Of a DNA stretch of 35,936 bases, positions 1-7,110 are shown piece after piece. The notes under the pieces are model-generated. The model had not been told where the DNA came from, searched no databases, and worked only from the letters and a program-made list of their open reading frames with translations. The translations under genes and the position numbers were made by a program. Location: contig JAHZBA010000029.1 of the NCBI GenBank assembly GCA_019423635.1, positions 1-35,936 on the forward strand. Direction: 5' to 3'. Each line of letters opens with the position of its first letter. Positions within the stretch are counted from its first letter, which is position 1. The DNA comes from Clostridiales bacterium (GTDB lineage: Bacteria > Bacillota > Clostridia > Oscillospirales > Oscillospiraceae).

Positions 1-160
1 TGTGGAGCTGGCCTGTGACGTTGGGGGGCGGCATGACGATGGAGAAGGGCTTCTTATCGGGGTCCGGGCTGCCCCTGAAGCAGCCGGCCTGCTCCCACAT
101 CTCATAAATCCGCCCCTCCACCTGCTGGGGCTCGTAGACTTTCGGCAGTTCTCTTTTCAT
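1..160 (-). CDS. valS: Valyl-tRNA synthetase, N-terminal 53 codons (cut by window edge)
   Basis: This is the 5' end of valyl-tRNA synthetase, the class I enzyme that charges tRNA-Val in the cytoplasm; the rest lies beyond the left edge. The translation begins MKRELPKVYEPQQVEG and reaches MPPPNVTGQLH, the start of the HIGH-region signature of ValS (PPPNVTGxLHxGHA). The ATG at 160 has AAGGAGA six bases upstream. It is the last visible gene of a minus-strand run that starts at a valine-type T-box about 2.3 kb upstream, with three YcxB-like genes in between. No promoter or second leader is visible in the 36 bases before it, so it probably depends on that T-box. Identity is close to certain; dependence on the leader is inference. 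Confidence 0.92.
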   Translation of the reverse strand, partial: MKRELPKVYEPQQVEGRIYEMWEQAGCFRGSPDPDKKPFSIVMPPPNVTGQLH

Positions 161-196
161 GTTGACTCTCCTTATGATTTTGTTCTATGGTTCCTT

Positions 197-829
197 TTAC
201 TTTGTATCTCTCATCTTTCCCTGAAGGTACGGCAGGAACTCCCCCGCCTCTCCGGAGACCAGATCCCTCTTTTGCAGCAGCAGGGCCTTCTCCGCTCCAT
301 AGACCAGCAGCCAGAGCCGCTCTGTCTCAAACACGCCCCTCAGGTCGTCACAGGTGATTTGGCCGCCGCCCTCCGCCGTCTTGAAGGACCACCCGGTCCC
401 GTCAAACCGGACCTCCGCCCGGAGTGCTTTCCAATCGCGTTCCCGGTACGTTTTTAAGAGCTCCGCCGCCTCTTTTTTGCAGGAGGCCGGGGGCCGAAGG
501 GGCTTCCGCTCCCGGAGGCAGAGGCACCAGAGGCCCATTGCCGCCGCGAAGCCTCCCGCCGCAATCAGGCTGGGAGTCCGCGGCTCCATCCAGCCGGGAA
601 CCAGGGCGAAGACGCCCAAGACAATCAAAATCACACCGCAAACCCAATAACGCCGCCGCTCTTCCCGGCCCGGACCCTTGGCGGCACAGGCGTTCAGGCG
701 GTCCGTCACTCTCCATATGCCCGGCATCACGTTCCGGCTCCGGGCCTCCAGCCGCCGGCGGAGCAGCTCCGCCGTCTCGGCCTCCAGCGCGGAGTCCTCA
801 TAGTCTGTGATCCGAAAGACAAATTCCAT
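197..829 (-). CDS. YcxB-like membrane protein (third of three tandem paralogues)
   Basis: A protein of 210 residues with an N-terminal soluble part (starting MEFVFRITDYED), two adjacent hydrophobic segments at about residues 62-80 and 87-103, and a C-terminal soluble domain. That domain has the pattern of the YcxB-like C-terminal family: VRFDGTGWSF, then a CDDLRGVFETERLWLLVY strand pair and a LLLQKRDL tail. The ATG at 829 is preferred over an upstream ATG at 883 because AGGAGA lies just before it, overlapping the stop of the preceding gene at 841-843. Function is unknown in the family; it is a predicted membrane protein with its C-terminal domain in the cytoplasm. It lies 36 bases upstream of valS. 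Confidence 0.8.
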   Translation of the reverse strand: MEFVFRITDYEDSALEAETAELLRRRLEARSRNVMPGIWRVTDRLNACAAKGPGREERRRYWVCGVILIVLGVFALVPGWMEPRTPSLIAAGGFAAAMGLWCLCLRERKPLRPPASCKKEAAELLKTYRERDWKALRAEVRFDGTGWSFKTAEGGGQITCDDLRGVFETERLWLLVYGAEKALLLQKRDLVSGEAGEFLPYLQGKMRDTK

Positions 830-840
830 ATCCCGTCTCC

Positions 841-1485
841 TTACAGAACCCGCTTCACAGTCTTCCCCGTTCGATCCGTCCAAAAGGCCGGCAGGTCCTC
901 CGGCGCCCCCAGGATAAAGGAGCGCTTGGGGAGAATATAGATCTGTGAATGCGGCAGAACCAGGTAATAGCGCCCGGCGTCCTCCCAGAGTGCCTCCAGC
1001 ATCCCGTAGTCATAGCGGTGATCGCTCTGGGCGTCGTAAATCCAGCAGCCCTCCCCGTCAAAGCGGCAGCTGCGCAGATTTGGGGCGGCGCTCCGATACC
1101 GCTTCCAGGCCCTCCTGGCCCAGCGGGGATAGGGCGGTGCCATGGGGTCCGGAGAACATGGAGCGCTCCGGATCTGCCGGAGGCACAGCGCGCCAAAGGC
1201 ACTGACCAGCATCCCGCCCAAGGGCGTGGTGAGGCCGAGATTCAGGAGCCAGAGAAACGGCCCCGTCCCCTCCAGGCGCATTTTCTCCCCCTGCCAGAGG
1301 CTGTTAAAGATGCAGAGCAGACCCAGCCCCAGAAAAAACCAGCTGAAAAACCGGCCCATTGCCAGCACGGGTCCGGGAGGGACATGATTGTGCGCCGGAT
1401 CTCCCGGCTTTTTCTCCAGAAAACCGTGCCAAAAGGCGGCGAAATCCCCAATGGCGTAGTCCTCCAGGCCGATTTCAAATTCCAT
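841..1485 (-). CDS. YcxB-like membrane protein (second of three tandem paralogues)
   Basis: A protein of 214 residues starting MEFEIGLEDYAIGDF, closely parallel to the start of its neighbour (MEFVFRITDYED). Two hydrophobic segments follow at about residues 43-61 and 76-100. The C-terminal domain has the YcxB-like pattern: CRFDGEGCWIY, then YGMLEALWEDAGRYYLVL, then YILPKRSF. The start at 1485 was chosen over 1512 because AAAGGTG stands just upstream and because it aligns with the paralogues. The 12-base spacing to the next gene points to co-transcription. No biochemical role can be read from the sequence. Confidence 0.8.
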   Translation of the reverse strand: MEFEIGLEDYAIGDFAAFWHGFLEKKPGDPAHNHVPPGPVLAMGRFFSWFFLGLGLLCIFNSLWQGEKMRLEGTGPFLWLLNLGLTTPLGGMLVSAFGALCLRQIRSAPCSPDPMAPPYPRWARRAWKRYRSAAPNLRSCRFDGEGCWIYDAQSDHRYDYGMLEALWEDAGRYYLVLPHSQIYILPKRSFILGAPEDLPAFWTDRTGKTVKRVL

Positions 1486-1652
1486 AACGCACCTTTCAAA
1501 ACCTGTATTCATAACCGGCAGAGGTCGGATAGGTGAGGGGCTTTCGCGTCAGGCAAGAGGCTTTTCCACGGCCATCCCGACAGCTTTCGGAGGAGAGCGG
1601 CGCAGCGGGGAAAGCTCCCCGGACGGCGCGCAACGGCCGCGAAGACCGATTC
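1486..1652 (-). other. 167-base spacer between the first and second YcxB-like genes
   Basis: The spacer lies inside the T-box-controlled run. It contains a short GC hairpin (CGGGG/CCCCG around 1607-1622) but no U-tract terminator, no convincing promoter on the minus strand and no open frame with a ribosome site. Read-through toward valS is therefore plausible. I see nothing else in it. Confidence 0.4.
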
Positions 1653-2195
1653 TTACTTCACAAACTCCACCGGCCGTCCGGTCCGCTCCCCTATCCACTG
1701 CCGGAACTCCTCCGGCGCCCCCTGGGTAAAGGCGTCCTTACGCAGGATATACCGCATCTCGCCCCGCAAAAGGAGATAGAACCGCTCCCGGTCCTCCACC
1801 ACGCCGGTGACGGCCTCATAGTCCTCCCAGACCTCCCCGAAGGCCTCGGAAAACCCCGGTTCGGAAAACACCATGGAAAGCTGCCGGTCCGGAAATCTCG
1901 CCGCCAGCTCCTGCTCCACAAGCTGGCTGCTCAGCTCCTGCCGCAGGGTTCCCGGCCGGAAAAACACGCCGCCGACTGCCAGAATTCCCACACCCAGCGG
2001 CAGATACCACCCGCCGTCTCTCACGCCGATCACCAAGACACAGAGCCCGATGGCCAGGAGGAAGAGCCCATAGCCCCGCCTGATCTTCAAAGCGCTCTGA
2101 ACGGCCCCGTGCACCAGGGAATTTTGCAGGATGTGGGTCTTTTGCCAGGCATCCCAGTCTCTCCAGGTCAGGGTCTCCTCCACCCGAAACACCAT
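1653..2195 (-). CDS. YcxB-like membrane protein (first gene after the T-box)
   Basis: A protein of 180 residues starting MVFRVEETLTWRDWDAW. It has a pair of hydrophobic segments at about residues 43-60 and 63-80 and a C-terminal domain with the YcxB-like pattern (FGEVWEDYEAVTGVVEDR, FYLLLRGEMRYILRKDAF). AGGAGG stands 5 bases before the ATG, and this site directly follows the T-box terminator hairpin, so translation initiates only if the leader reads through. It resembles the two genes downstream in layout (soluble start, two membrane segments, same C-terminal fold), which suggests tandem duplication. No function is known for the family. Confidence 0.8.
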   Translation of the reverse strand: MVFRVEETLTWRDWDAWQKTHILQNSLVHGAVQSALKIRRGYGLFLLAIGLCVLVIGVRDGGWYLPLGVGILAVGGVFFRPGTLRQELSSQLVEQELAARFPDRQLSMVFSEPGFSEAFGEVWEDYEAVTGVVEDRERFYLLLRGEMRYILRKDAFTQGAPEEFRQWIGERTGRPVEFVK

Positions 2196-2206
2196 GCCGT
2201 CCTCCT

Positions 2207-2242
2207 AAAAGAAAAACGCCCTGAGCCGACTGACTCAGGGCG
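2207..2242 (-). terminator. Regulated intrinsic terminator of the T-box leader
   Basis: A nine-base-pair stem CGCCCTGAG/CTCAGGGCG with an eight-base loop is followed on the minus strand by TTTTTCTTTT. It competes with the antiterminator formed by the T-box sequence just upstream. Confidence 0.92.
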
Positions 2243-2475
2243 AACAGATCTGTCCGCGGTACCACCTGAATTCACGCTTCTCTTCCAAAAAGCGCGCACT
2301 TACGGGCGCTCTCACGCCCTGCCCGGTAACGGGGGCCGCCGCCACAGCTTACTGGCCGTTCAGCTGTGATGCTCCGGGACGACTTCTCCGACGGCTTCCC
2401 GGGAGCTTGCACCATCCGCTCCCTCTCTGCGCATCCGCCTGCCGGGTACTGCTTCCCTTCCTCGCATAGATTACT
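2207..2475 (-). promoter_or_regulatory. T-box leader, valine type (GUC specifier)
   Basis: The minus strand carries the landmarks of a tRNA-sensing T-box leader in the right order: an AGTA box at 2447-2450, an AGAGAG bulge at 2423-2428, GGTG at 2410-2413, the specifier side GAGAAGTCG with GTC at 2381-2383, the T-box AGGTGGTACCGCGG at 2254-2267, then a terminator hairpin and T run. The AGTA/GAA internal loop closes between CGGC/GCCG and GGGA/TCCC pairings, which places GTC (valine) as the specifier; a second GTC follows directly. Uncharged tRNA-Val should promote read-through. The match to valS downstream supports the reading. Confidence 0.93.
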
Positions 2476-2481
2476 TGCGTT

Positions 2482-2510
2482 AGTATAATATACCCGATCC
2501 GGATTGTCAA
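2482..2510 (-). promoter_or_regulatory. Vegetative promoter of the T-box/YcxB/valS transcript
   Basis: On the minus strand TTGACA (2505-2510) and TATACT (2482-2487) are separated by exactly 17 bases, a near-consensus housekeeping promoter. The predicted start near 2475 falls at the first bases of the T-box leader. Confidence 0.88.
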
Positions 2511-2579
2511 GAGGAGATGCAAACAGGGGCGTGTCCGAACGCGCAGTTTATCACGTCCGCATGTTTATGAAACGCTGTT

Positions 2580-2694
2580 GCAGGGGCGGCTATCAGCCGC
2601 CCGTCTCCCCATGAACACCGGACCTCCCCTTGGACGGATGTTGATCCCCCACACCGGTTCTCCCGCAGGACGGGCGGATGATATCCGCCCCTAC
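2580..2694. mobile_element. MITE-like palindromic element (115 bp)
   Basis: Two inverted ends of 25 bases, 2580-2604 and 2670-2694, match at all but a few positions (the core is GxAGGGGCGGxTATCAxCC). Each end is itself a palindrome (GGGCGG...CCGCCC). The 65 bases between them hold no gene. The structure is that of a small non-autonomous element or dispersed intergenic repeat. It sits between two promoters. No clear target-site duplication is visible, and no second copy was noticed in the window. Confidence 0.6.
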
Positions 2695-2807
2695 CAAATA
2701 TCTCCGAATCGGACACTCCCTGCAAACAGCGCATGGCCCCTCCCGCATTTGACTGCCGAACCTCTAATTTCCGGCGCGGCACCTGTGGTTCGCCTGACCG
2801 AACAGGA

Positions 2808-2837
2808 TTGCATCCCGGGCGTCCCCTGTGCTATGAT
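2808..2837 (+). promoter_or_regulatory. Promoter of the ankyrin-repeat gene
   Basis: TTGCAT (2808-2813) and TATGAT (2832-2837) are 18 bases apart and lie 31 bases upstream of the ATG at 2868. The fit to the housekeeping consensus is good but not perfect. Confidence 0.6.
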
Positions 2838-2867
2838 CGGGGTATCAGAATTCTGGAGGGATGGTCT

Positions 2868-3932
2868 ATGGCCGGCAAACGGAAAACACTGCCCAGGGAA
2901 ATCCGGGAACTCTTAAAAGGCGGGGACATCGGGGAACTGAAACGCCAGTTCTCCCGGTGCGAGCCCAACGCCGTACACATCAACAAGTTCGGCTCCAACA
3001 TCTTCTCCCTCTCCCCTCTGCCGCGGGAATTTGCGTTCTGGGTCAGGGAACAGGGTGCCGATGTGAATTTTAAAGACTACTACGGGCGCTTTCCCATCTT
3101 CATGCAGGCCTCCGCCCTGGACGGCGACGTACCGCTTCTGATCGACCTGGGGGCGGATGTCCATGTCAGGGACTCCTACGGAACCACGCCTCTTCACCTG
3201 GCCGCCGTCTATGGGCGAACCCATGCCGTCCGGGTCCTGCTGGACGCCGGAGCGGAGGTTGACGCCAGAACAAAGGAACTGGACCGGACTCTCACGCCCC
3301 TGGAGATGACGCTCTCCCAGGACCGCCTGCCCTATGACCGGCTGCTGGAGATCTGTACGCTTCTGCTGGGCCGCGGCGCCGCCGTCACCGAACAGGCCCG
3401 CCGGTTTCTCTCCATGTCGGCAGAGCGCTTTCAGCGGACCAGGCGGGGGATCTCTGACGCGGACTTTCTGCGCCGTCAGACGGATGCCCTGGACCGCCTC
3501 TACTCCCTCTTTGATGTGGCGCCTGCCGGAGAGGTTCCCTTCCACGACGGCGTGTCCCCCATCGTCATTCCGGAGACCGCCAGCCCCTTTCCGGCGCTCT
3601 GGGACTACCTGGTTCCCCCCTCGGGCCGGGCGCAGACCGCCCAGGGGGAGGCTATCCGCATTGCGGGCAGGATTGACGATGAGCTCCAGCGCAACGGCGG
3701 CGCCAACTGGGACCGGGATTACCGGAGCATGCTGCGCACGTTCCCGGCATACCTCCGCCTGGGAAATCCGCTGCCGGAACCGGAGCGGCAGGAGGCCGAA
3801 CGCATTGTCCGCCTTCTCCGGGACGGCGGGGACGACGGGGAGCTGAGCGAAGCGCTCTGCGCCTATGCGGCGGCCTGGGTGCTGCAAAACCCGGAGTTGC
3901 TTCCCCCTCTGCCGGCGGACTATCAACGCTGA
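2868..3932 (+). CDS. Ankyrin-repeat protein
   Basis: A cytoplasmic protein of 354 residues without signal peptide or membrane segment. Ankyrin repeats occupy about residues 60-175; the clearest is 104-133 (YGTTPLHLAAVYGRTHAV, then LLDAGAEVDA), flanked by degenerate units (GADVNFKDYYGRFPI before, LLLGRGAAV after). The remaining C-terminal half (about 180-354) is helical-looking and not recognised. The ATG at 2868 has GGAGG seven bases upstream; upstream ATGs in the same frame lack one. It stands alone, between its own promoter and a shared terminator. Ankyrin repeats normally mediate protein binding; the partner cannot be inferred. Confidence 0.85.
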   Translation: MAGKRKTLPREIRELLKGGDIGELKRQFSRCEPNAVHINKFGSNIFSLSPLPREFAFWVREQGADVNFKDYYGRFPIFMQASALDGDVPLLIDLGADVHVRDSYGTTPLHLAAVYGRTHAVRVLLDAGAEVDARTKELDRTLTPLEMTLSQDRLPYDRLLEICTLLLGRGAAVTEQARRFLSMSAERFQRTRRGISDADFLRRQTDALDRLYSLFDVAPAGEVPFHDGVSPIVIPETASPFPALWDYLVPPSGRAQTAQGEAIRIAGRIDDELQRNGGANWDRDYRSMLRTFPAYLRLGNPLPEPERQEAERIVRLLRDGGDDGELSEALCAYAAAWVLQNPELLPPLPADYQR

Positions 3933-3944
3933 CCGCCTAAAAAA

Positions 3945-3975
3945 CAGGCAGGGCCTCCAAACGGGGCCCTGCCTG
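3945..3975. terminator. Shared terminator between the ankyrin gene and sigE
   Basis: CAGGCAGGGCC pairs with GGCCCTGCCTG across a short loop. The minus-strand side is followed by TTTTTT, making it a good terminator for sigE. On the plus strand only a weak T stretch follows, so it may serve both convergent genes. Confidence 0.8.
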
Positions 3976-3991
3976 CAAATTTCGGTTCGGA

Positions 3992-4678
3992 TCAACTCAT
4001 CCGCAGAATCTCCTTTTTCAGCCGGGAGATGATCCTCTTTTCCAGGCGCGAGATGTAGCTCTGGGAGATCCCCAGCTGATCGGCCACCTCCTTCTGGGTC
4101 TGCTCCTGCCCGCCGCCCAGGCCGAAGCGCAGGGTGATGATCTGCTTTTCCCGGGAGGACAGGGTATTGATTGCCGCCGCCAGGAGGCTGCGGTCCACAT
4201 CCTCCTCAATGGGCCGCATGACGACATCGGCGTCGGTGCCCAGCACGTCGCTGAGCAGCAGCTCATTGCCGTCCCAATCGGTGTTCAGCGGCTCGTCGAA
4301 GGACACCTCCCCCTTCCGGTTGGCGTTTTTCCGCAGGTACATCAGGATCTCATTTTCAATGCACCGGGAGGCATAGGTGGCCAGTTTGATATTCTTGTCC
4401 GTCCGGTAGGTCCCCACCGCCTTAATGAGTCCAATGGTGCCGATGGAGATCAGGTCCTCGATGTTGATGCCCGTGTTTTCAAACCGCCGGGCAATGTACA
4501 CCACCAGCCGCAGGTTGTGCTCAATCAGCTCCTGCCGGGCGGCCTCCTCCCCAATGCGGCCAAGGAGCTCCGCCTCCCGCTCCTTCGTCAGAGGAGGCGG
4601 CAGGGTGTCGCTGCCGCCGATATAGTGCACCGGCTGGATCAGTCCCAGCCGCTCTGCCAGCCATTGTAAGATCTTCAT
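3992..4678 (-). CDS. sigE: RNA polymerase sporulation sigma factor SigE (pro-sigma-E)
   Basis: A 228-residue sigma-70-family factor that directs mother-cell transcription early in sporulation. Region 2 spans about residues 54-118 (NLRLVVYIARRFENTG, EDLISIGTIGLIKAV, CIENEILMYLR) and the region 4 helix-turn-helix spans 194-224 (TQKEVADQLGISQSYISRL); both are nearly identical to Bacillus subtilis SigE. The first about 20 residues are an amphipathic pro-sequence ending at HYIGG, the counterpart of the YYIGG processing region, but it is shorter than in B. subtilis. The ATG overlaps the stop of spoIIGA (ATGA), so the pair is translationally coupled, and SpoIIGA should be its processing protease. 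Confidence 0.96.
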   Translation of the reverse strand: MKILQWLAERLGLIQPVHYIGGSDTLPPPLTKEREAELLGRIGEEAARQELIEHNLRLVVYIARRFENTGINIEDLISIGTIGLIKAVGTYRTDKNIKLATYASRCIENEILMYLRKNANRKGEVSFDEPLNTDWDGNELLLSDVLGTDADVVMRPIEEDVDRSLLAAAINTLSSREKQIITLRFGLGGGQEQTQKEVADQLGISQSYISRLEKRIISRLKKEILRMS

Positions 4679-5553
4679 GCCGCTCCTCCCCTTTTTGTCT
4701 CGCCGCCCCAAAGGGCCGTGTACCCGTTTCCCAGCGCCGTGGGGGACAGCGCCGCCGGTGCCCCCGGACAGCGCCGCCCGCAGATCTCCACCCAGTCGGT
4801 GCGGATCACCAGCAGCAATCCCCCGCTGGTGCCCACCGCGTGGTACGGCAGCAGCCTTGGCCGCAGCCAGGGCGCCGCCCGGACCAGCGGCTCCACCAGC
4901 TCCGCCGGCTGCCGGAGTCCCTCCGGCGTCAGCAGCTGCCGGACCTCCTGGGGCAGTACCCCATCCATGGCCCCCGGCGCCGTCACCAGCACCGGCAGGC
5001 CGCTGCTGGGCTCCCGGAGGCTGTTGCCACTGTCCTGCAGCGCAGTCAGCATCACCGTGCCGCCGCCTATGGAAACCCGCACCGGCAGCAGCTCCCCGCG
5101 GACGCCGTGGCGGGCCGCCGCCCGGAACACCACCGTCAAAACCACCTCCGCCGCACCTGCCGCAATCAGCAGCACTTTCACATCCACATCCGTGTAGAAG
5201 ATGCCTCGCTCCGTGGGGACCGTGCTGCCTGCCAGCAGTCCCAGGGCCAGCACACAGCCCGCCATGGCGCAGGACAGACCAAAGAGCAGCAGCGTCAGCC
5301 GGGCCAGGTGCTCCTCTCCTCCGTAGGCAATCAGGGCCATCAAGATCCCCGCCGCCAGCTTCGCCGGCCCCGCCGCCAGAAAGCCGCATCCCGGCAGGAA
5401 CACAGCCGCCGCATAGGCGCCTCCGGCCAGGGCCGCCAGGGCGTACCGCAGCCGCCGCAGGGGGATTCCCGCCAGGCGGGCGGTGACCAGACACAGCAGA
5501 TAGTCCATGACGGTATTCAGCACAAATACACTGTCTATGTACACAACGGTCAC
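4675..5553 (-). CDS. spoIIGA: Sigma-E processing peptidase SpoIIGA
   Basis: A 292-residue membrane-embedded aspartyl protease that removes the pro-sequence of SigE after a signal from the forespore. The first about 150 residues form roughly five hydrophobic segments (starting VVYIDSVFVLNTVMDYLL). The C-terminal domain carries the DSGN active-site motif at 174-177, within LTALQDSGNSL. I chose GTG at 5553 because it is preceded by a GGGGG stretch at proper distance and because the family starts at this VYxD motif; an ATG at 5577 is possible. It overlaps sigE by four bases. Length matches the family (about 300). Confidence 0.93.
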   Translation of the reverse strand: MTVVYIDSVFVLNTVMDYLLCLVTARLAGIPLRRLRYALAALAGGAYAAAVFLPGCGFLAAGPAKLAAGILMALIAYGGEEHLARLTLLLFGLSCAMAGCVLALGLLAGSTVPTERGIFYTDVDVKVLLIAAGAAEVVLTVVFRAAARHGVRGELLPVRVSIGGGTVMLTALQDSGNSLREPSSGLPVLVTAPGAMDGVLPQEVRQLLTPEGLRQPAELVEPLVRAAPWLRPRLLPYHAVGTSGGLLLVIRTDWVEICGRRCPGAPAALSPTALGNGYTALWGGETKRGGAA

Positions 5554-5575
5554 GGCTCCGCCCCCTTTGCCCCTC

Positions 5576-5610
5576 ATTATAAGACAGGTCCCGTGGAAAA
5601 GCCGTCGCAA
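5576..5610 (-). promoter_or_regulatory. spoIIG promoter with unusually wide spacer (inferred Spo0A-type)
   Basis: TATAAT (5576-5581) lies 23 bases below TTGCGA (5605-5610) on the minus strand; nothing like a -35 element stands at the normal 17 bases. B. subtilis spoIIG has the same oddity (a 22-base spacer), overcome there by Spo0A. Two sequences one mismatch from the 0A box TGNCGAA stand 65-80 bases further upstream (CTCGCCA, 5646-5652, minus; CGTCGAA, 5655-5661, plus). Confidence 0.55.
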
Positions 5611-5692
5611 AAGGGGACCGCCCCCGGACCGGCGGCAATTTTTCTCTCGCCATCCGTCGAATTTTGTGGTATCCTGAATGAGAGGTGATCTT

Positions 5693-6328
5693 ATGAAATC
5701 CAAGGCCGCCATCGGGCGCATCATTGAGACGCTAAAAGGCATCTACCCGGATTCCCTCTGCTCTTTGCAGTATGAGAAGGACTATGAGCTGCTGTTTGCC
5801 GTGCGGCTGGCGGCCCAGTGCACCGACGAGCGGGTGAACAAGGTGACACCGGCCCTGTACGCCCGGTTCCCCACCCTGGAGAGCTTCGCGGAGGCGGACC
5901 CGGCAGAGGTGGGCGAGTACATCCACTCCTGCGGCTTTTTCAACGGCAAGGCCCGGGACATCGTGGCCTGCTCCCAAAAGCTCCTGGCAGAGCACGGCGG
6001 AAGGGTCCCGGACACCATGGAGGCCCTGACGGCCCTGCCCGGTGTGGGCCGCAAGACCGCCAACCTGATTCTCGGCGACGTCTACGGCCAGCCGGCCTAC
6101 GTCTGTGACACCCACTGCATCCGCATCACCGGCCGCCTGGGCATCACCGACGGGTCCAAGGACCCGGTGCAGGTGGAGCGGCAGCTGCGGCAGACGATCC
6201 CCCCGGAGGAGTCCAACAACTTCTGCCACCGCATGGTGCTCTTCGGCCGGGACACCTGCACGGCCAGGAGTCCCCGCTGTGAGGGGTGCCCTCTGAAAAC
6301 AGAGTGCGACACCGGGAAAAAGACCTGA
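5693..6328 (+). CDS. nth: Endonuclease III (DNA glycosylase/AP lyase)
   Basis: A 211-residue base-excision-repair enzyme that removes oxidised pyrimidines and cleaves the strand at the abasic site. The helix-hairpin-helix region reads LPGVGRKTANLILG (115-128), with catalytic Lys121, and the catalytic Asp139 is in VCDTHCIRI. The C-terminal 4Fe-4S loop is complete: Cys189, Cys196, Cys199 and Cys205 (C-x6-C-x2-C-x5-C). The ATG at 5693 follows GAGGTGA; an ATG five codons upstream has no ribosome site. The gene is divergent from spoIIGA and has its own terminator. Confidence 0.97.
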   Translation: MKSKAAIGRIIETLKGIYPDSLCSLQYEKDYELLFAVRLAAQCTDERVNKVTPALYARFPTLESFAEADPAEVGEYIHSCGFFNGKARDIVACSQKLLAEHGGRVPDTMEALTALPGVGRKTANLILGDVYGQPAYVCDTHCIRITGRLGITDGSKDPVQVERQLRQTIPPEESNNFCHRMVLFGRDTCTARSPRCEGCPLKTECDTGKKT

Positions 6329-6333
6329 ATAAC

Positions 6334-6384
6334 GCCTGCGCCGGAATCCGTTTGAAAAACGGACCCCGGCGCAGGCACTTTTTT
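6334..6384 (+). terminator. Intrinsic terminator of nth
   Basis: GCCTGCGCCGG pairs with CCGGCGCAGGC and an inner TCCGTTT/AAACGGA extends the stem. A run of six T follows. Confidence 0.92.
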
Positions 6385-6438
6385 GCCGCCGCGGTCATAT
6401 ACTGACCTGAACAGCTTCAAGTGTGAACAGGAGGAACT

Positions 6439-6690
6439 ATGGACGATATGACCGCACGGCTGGCAGACCAGCTGAGACGAAACCCCGCTATGCTCCGCTC
6501 TTTGATGCAGTCCAAAGACGGACAGTCCCTGATGCGGATGCTGAACAGCCAGGGCCCCGGACTGCAGCAGGCGGCTCAGGCCGCCGCCAAAGGTGACGCC
6601 GCCCAGCTCTCCGAGATGGTAAACCGTCTCATGCAGAGCCCGGAGGGCGCCGCCCTGGTGGAGCGCATCAACAAGGCAGTGCAGAAATAA
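6439..6690 (+). CDS. Small unknown protein, first gene of a three-gene cassette
   Basis: An 83-residue soluble, helical-looking protein (MDDMTARLADQLRRNPAMLR...), rich in Gln, Met and Ala, with no cysteine, signal peptide or membrane segment. A strong ribosome site (AGGAGG, five bases before the ATG) supports it. Its middle (AAQLSEMVNRLMQSPEGAAL) recalls the start of the next gene (AMAQIMQLAQSLSG), so the two may be distantly related. Upstream, between the nth terminator and the ATG, CATATACT is one base off a sigma-E -10 element (CATACAmT), but no -35 element was found. Function unknown. Confidence 0.78.
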   Translation: MDDMTARLADQLRRNPAMLRSLMQSKDGQSLMRMLNSQGPGLQQAAQAAAKGDAAQLSEMVNRLMQSPEGAALVERINKAVQK

Positions 6691-6720
6691 CCGGCACATT
6701 CGGCGGCGGGAGGGACAGCC

Positions 6721-7107
6721 ATGGCGGAATTTGATGAGAAACTGAACAACATTCTGGGAAATCCCGACGCGATGGCGCAGATCATGCAGCTGGCCCAATC
6801 CCTGAGCGGCGGGCAGGAGAACCAGCAGAGCCCCCCGCCGCCTCCGCCGCAGTCTCCTCCGTCCCCGTCACCAGGGGGCGGCGATCTGCTCTCCTCTCTC
6901 TCCAGCGGGCTGGACCCCAAGCTTTTGATGCGCCTGATGCCCCTGATCCAGGAGCTGGGGGGCCAGCAGGATTCCAATGCCCGGCAGCTGCTGTTCGCCC
7001 TGCGGCCCTACTTAAAGGAGGAGCGGCAGGAAAAGGTGGAGCGGGCGCTGCAGCTGGCCCGGCTGTTTCACATCGGGAAGAAATTCCTGGCGGAATGGAG
7101 GGGATGA
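6721..7107 (+). CDS. Unknown proline-linker protein, second gene of the cassette
   Basis: A 128-residue protein with three parts: a helical N-terminus (MAEFDEKLNNILGNPDAMAQ), a low-complexity Pro/Ser linker at about residues 36-54, and a helical C-terminus (LDPKLLMRLMPLIQELGG, then ARQLLFALRPYLKEERQEK). It has no signal peptide or membrane segment. GGAGGGAC precedes the ATG. It lies 30 bases after the first gene of the cassette and 3 bases before the third. The acidic/basic helices suggest a structural or self-associating protein, but I recognise no family function. Confidence 0.78.
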   Translation: MAEFDEKLNNILGNPDAMAQIMQLAQSLSGGQENQQSPPPPPPQSPPSPSPGGGDLLSSLSSGLDPKLLMRLMPLIQELGGQQDSNARQLLFALRPYLKEERQEKVERALQLARLFHIGKKFLAEWRG

Positions 7108-7110
7108 GGG

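Noticed and set aside
4679..5653. Open minus-strand frame extending sigE upstream to a 553-residue protein
   Set aside because: It runs out of frame through spoIIGA, has Gly/Ala/Arg-rich shadow composition, and sigE has its own ATG in a coupled overlap.
5667..5675. Extended -10 (TGGTATCCT) as promoter of nth
   Set aside because: The transcript would start inside the nth ribosome site, leaving too short a leader.
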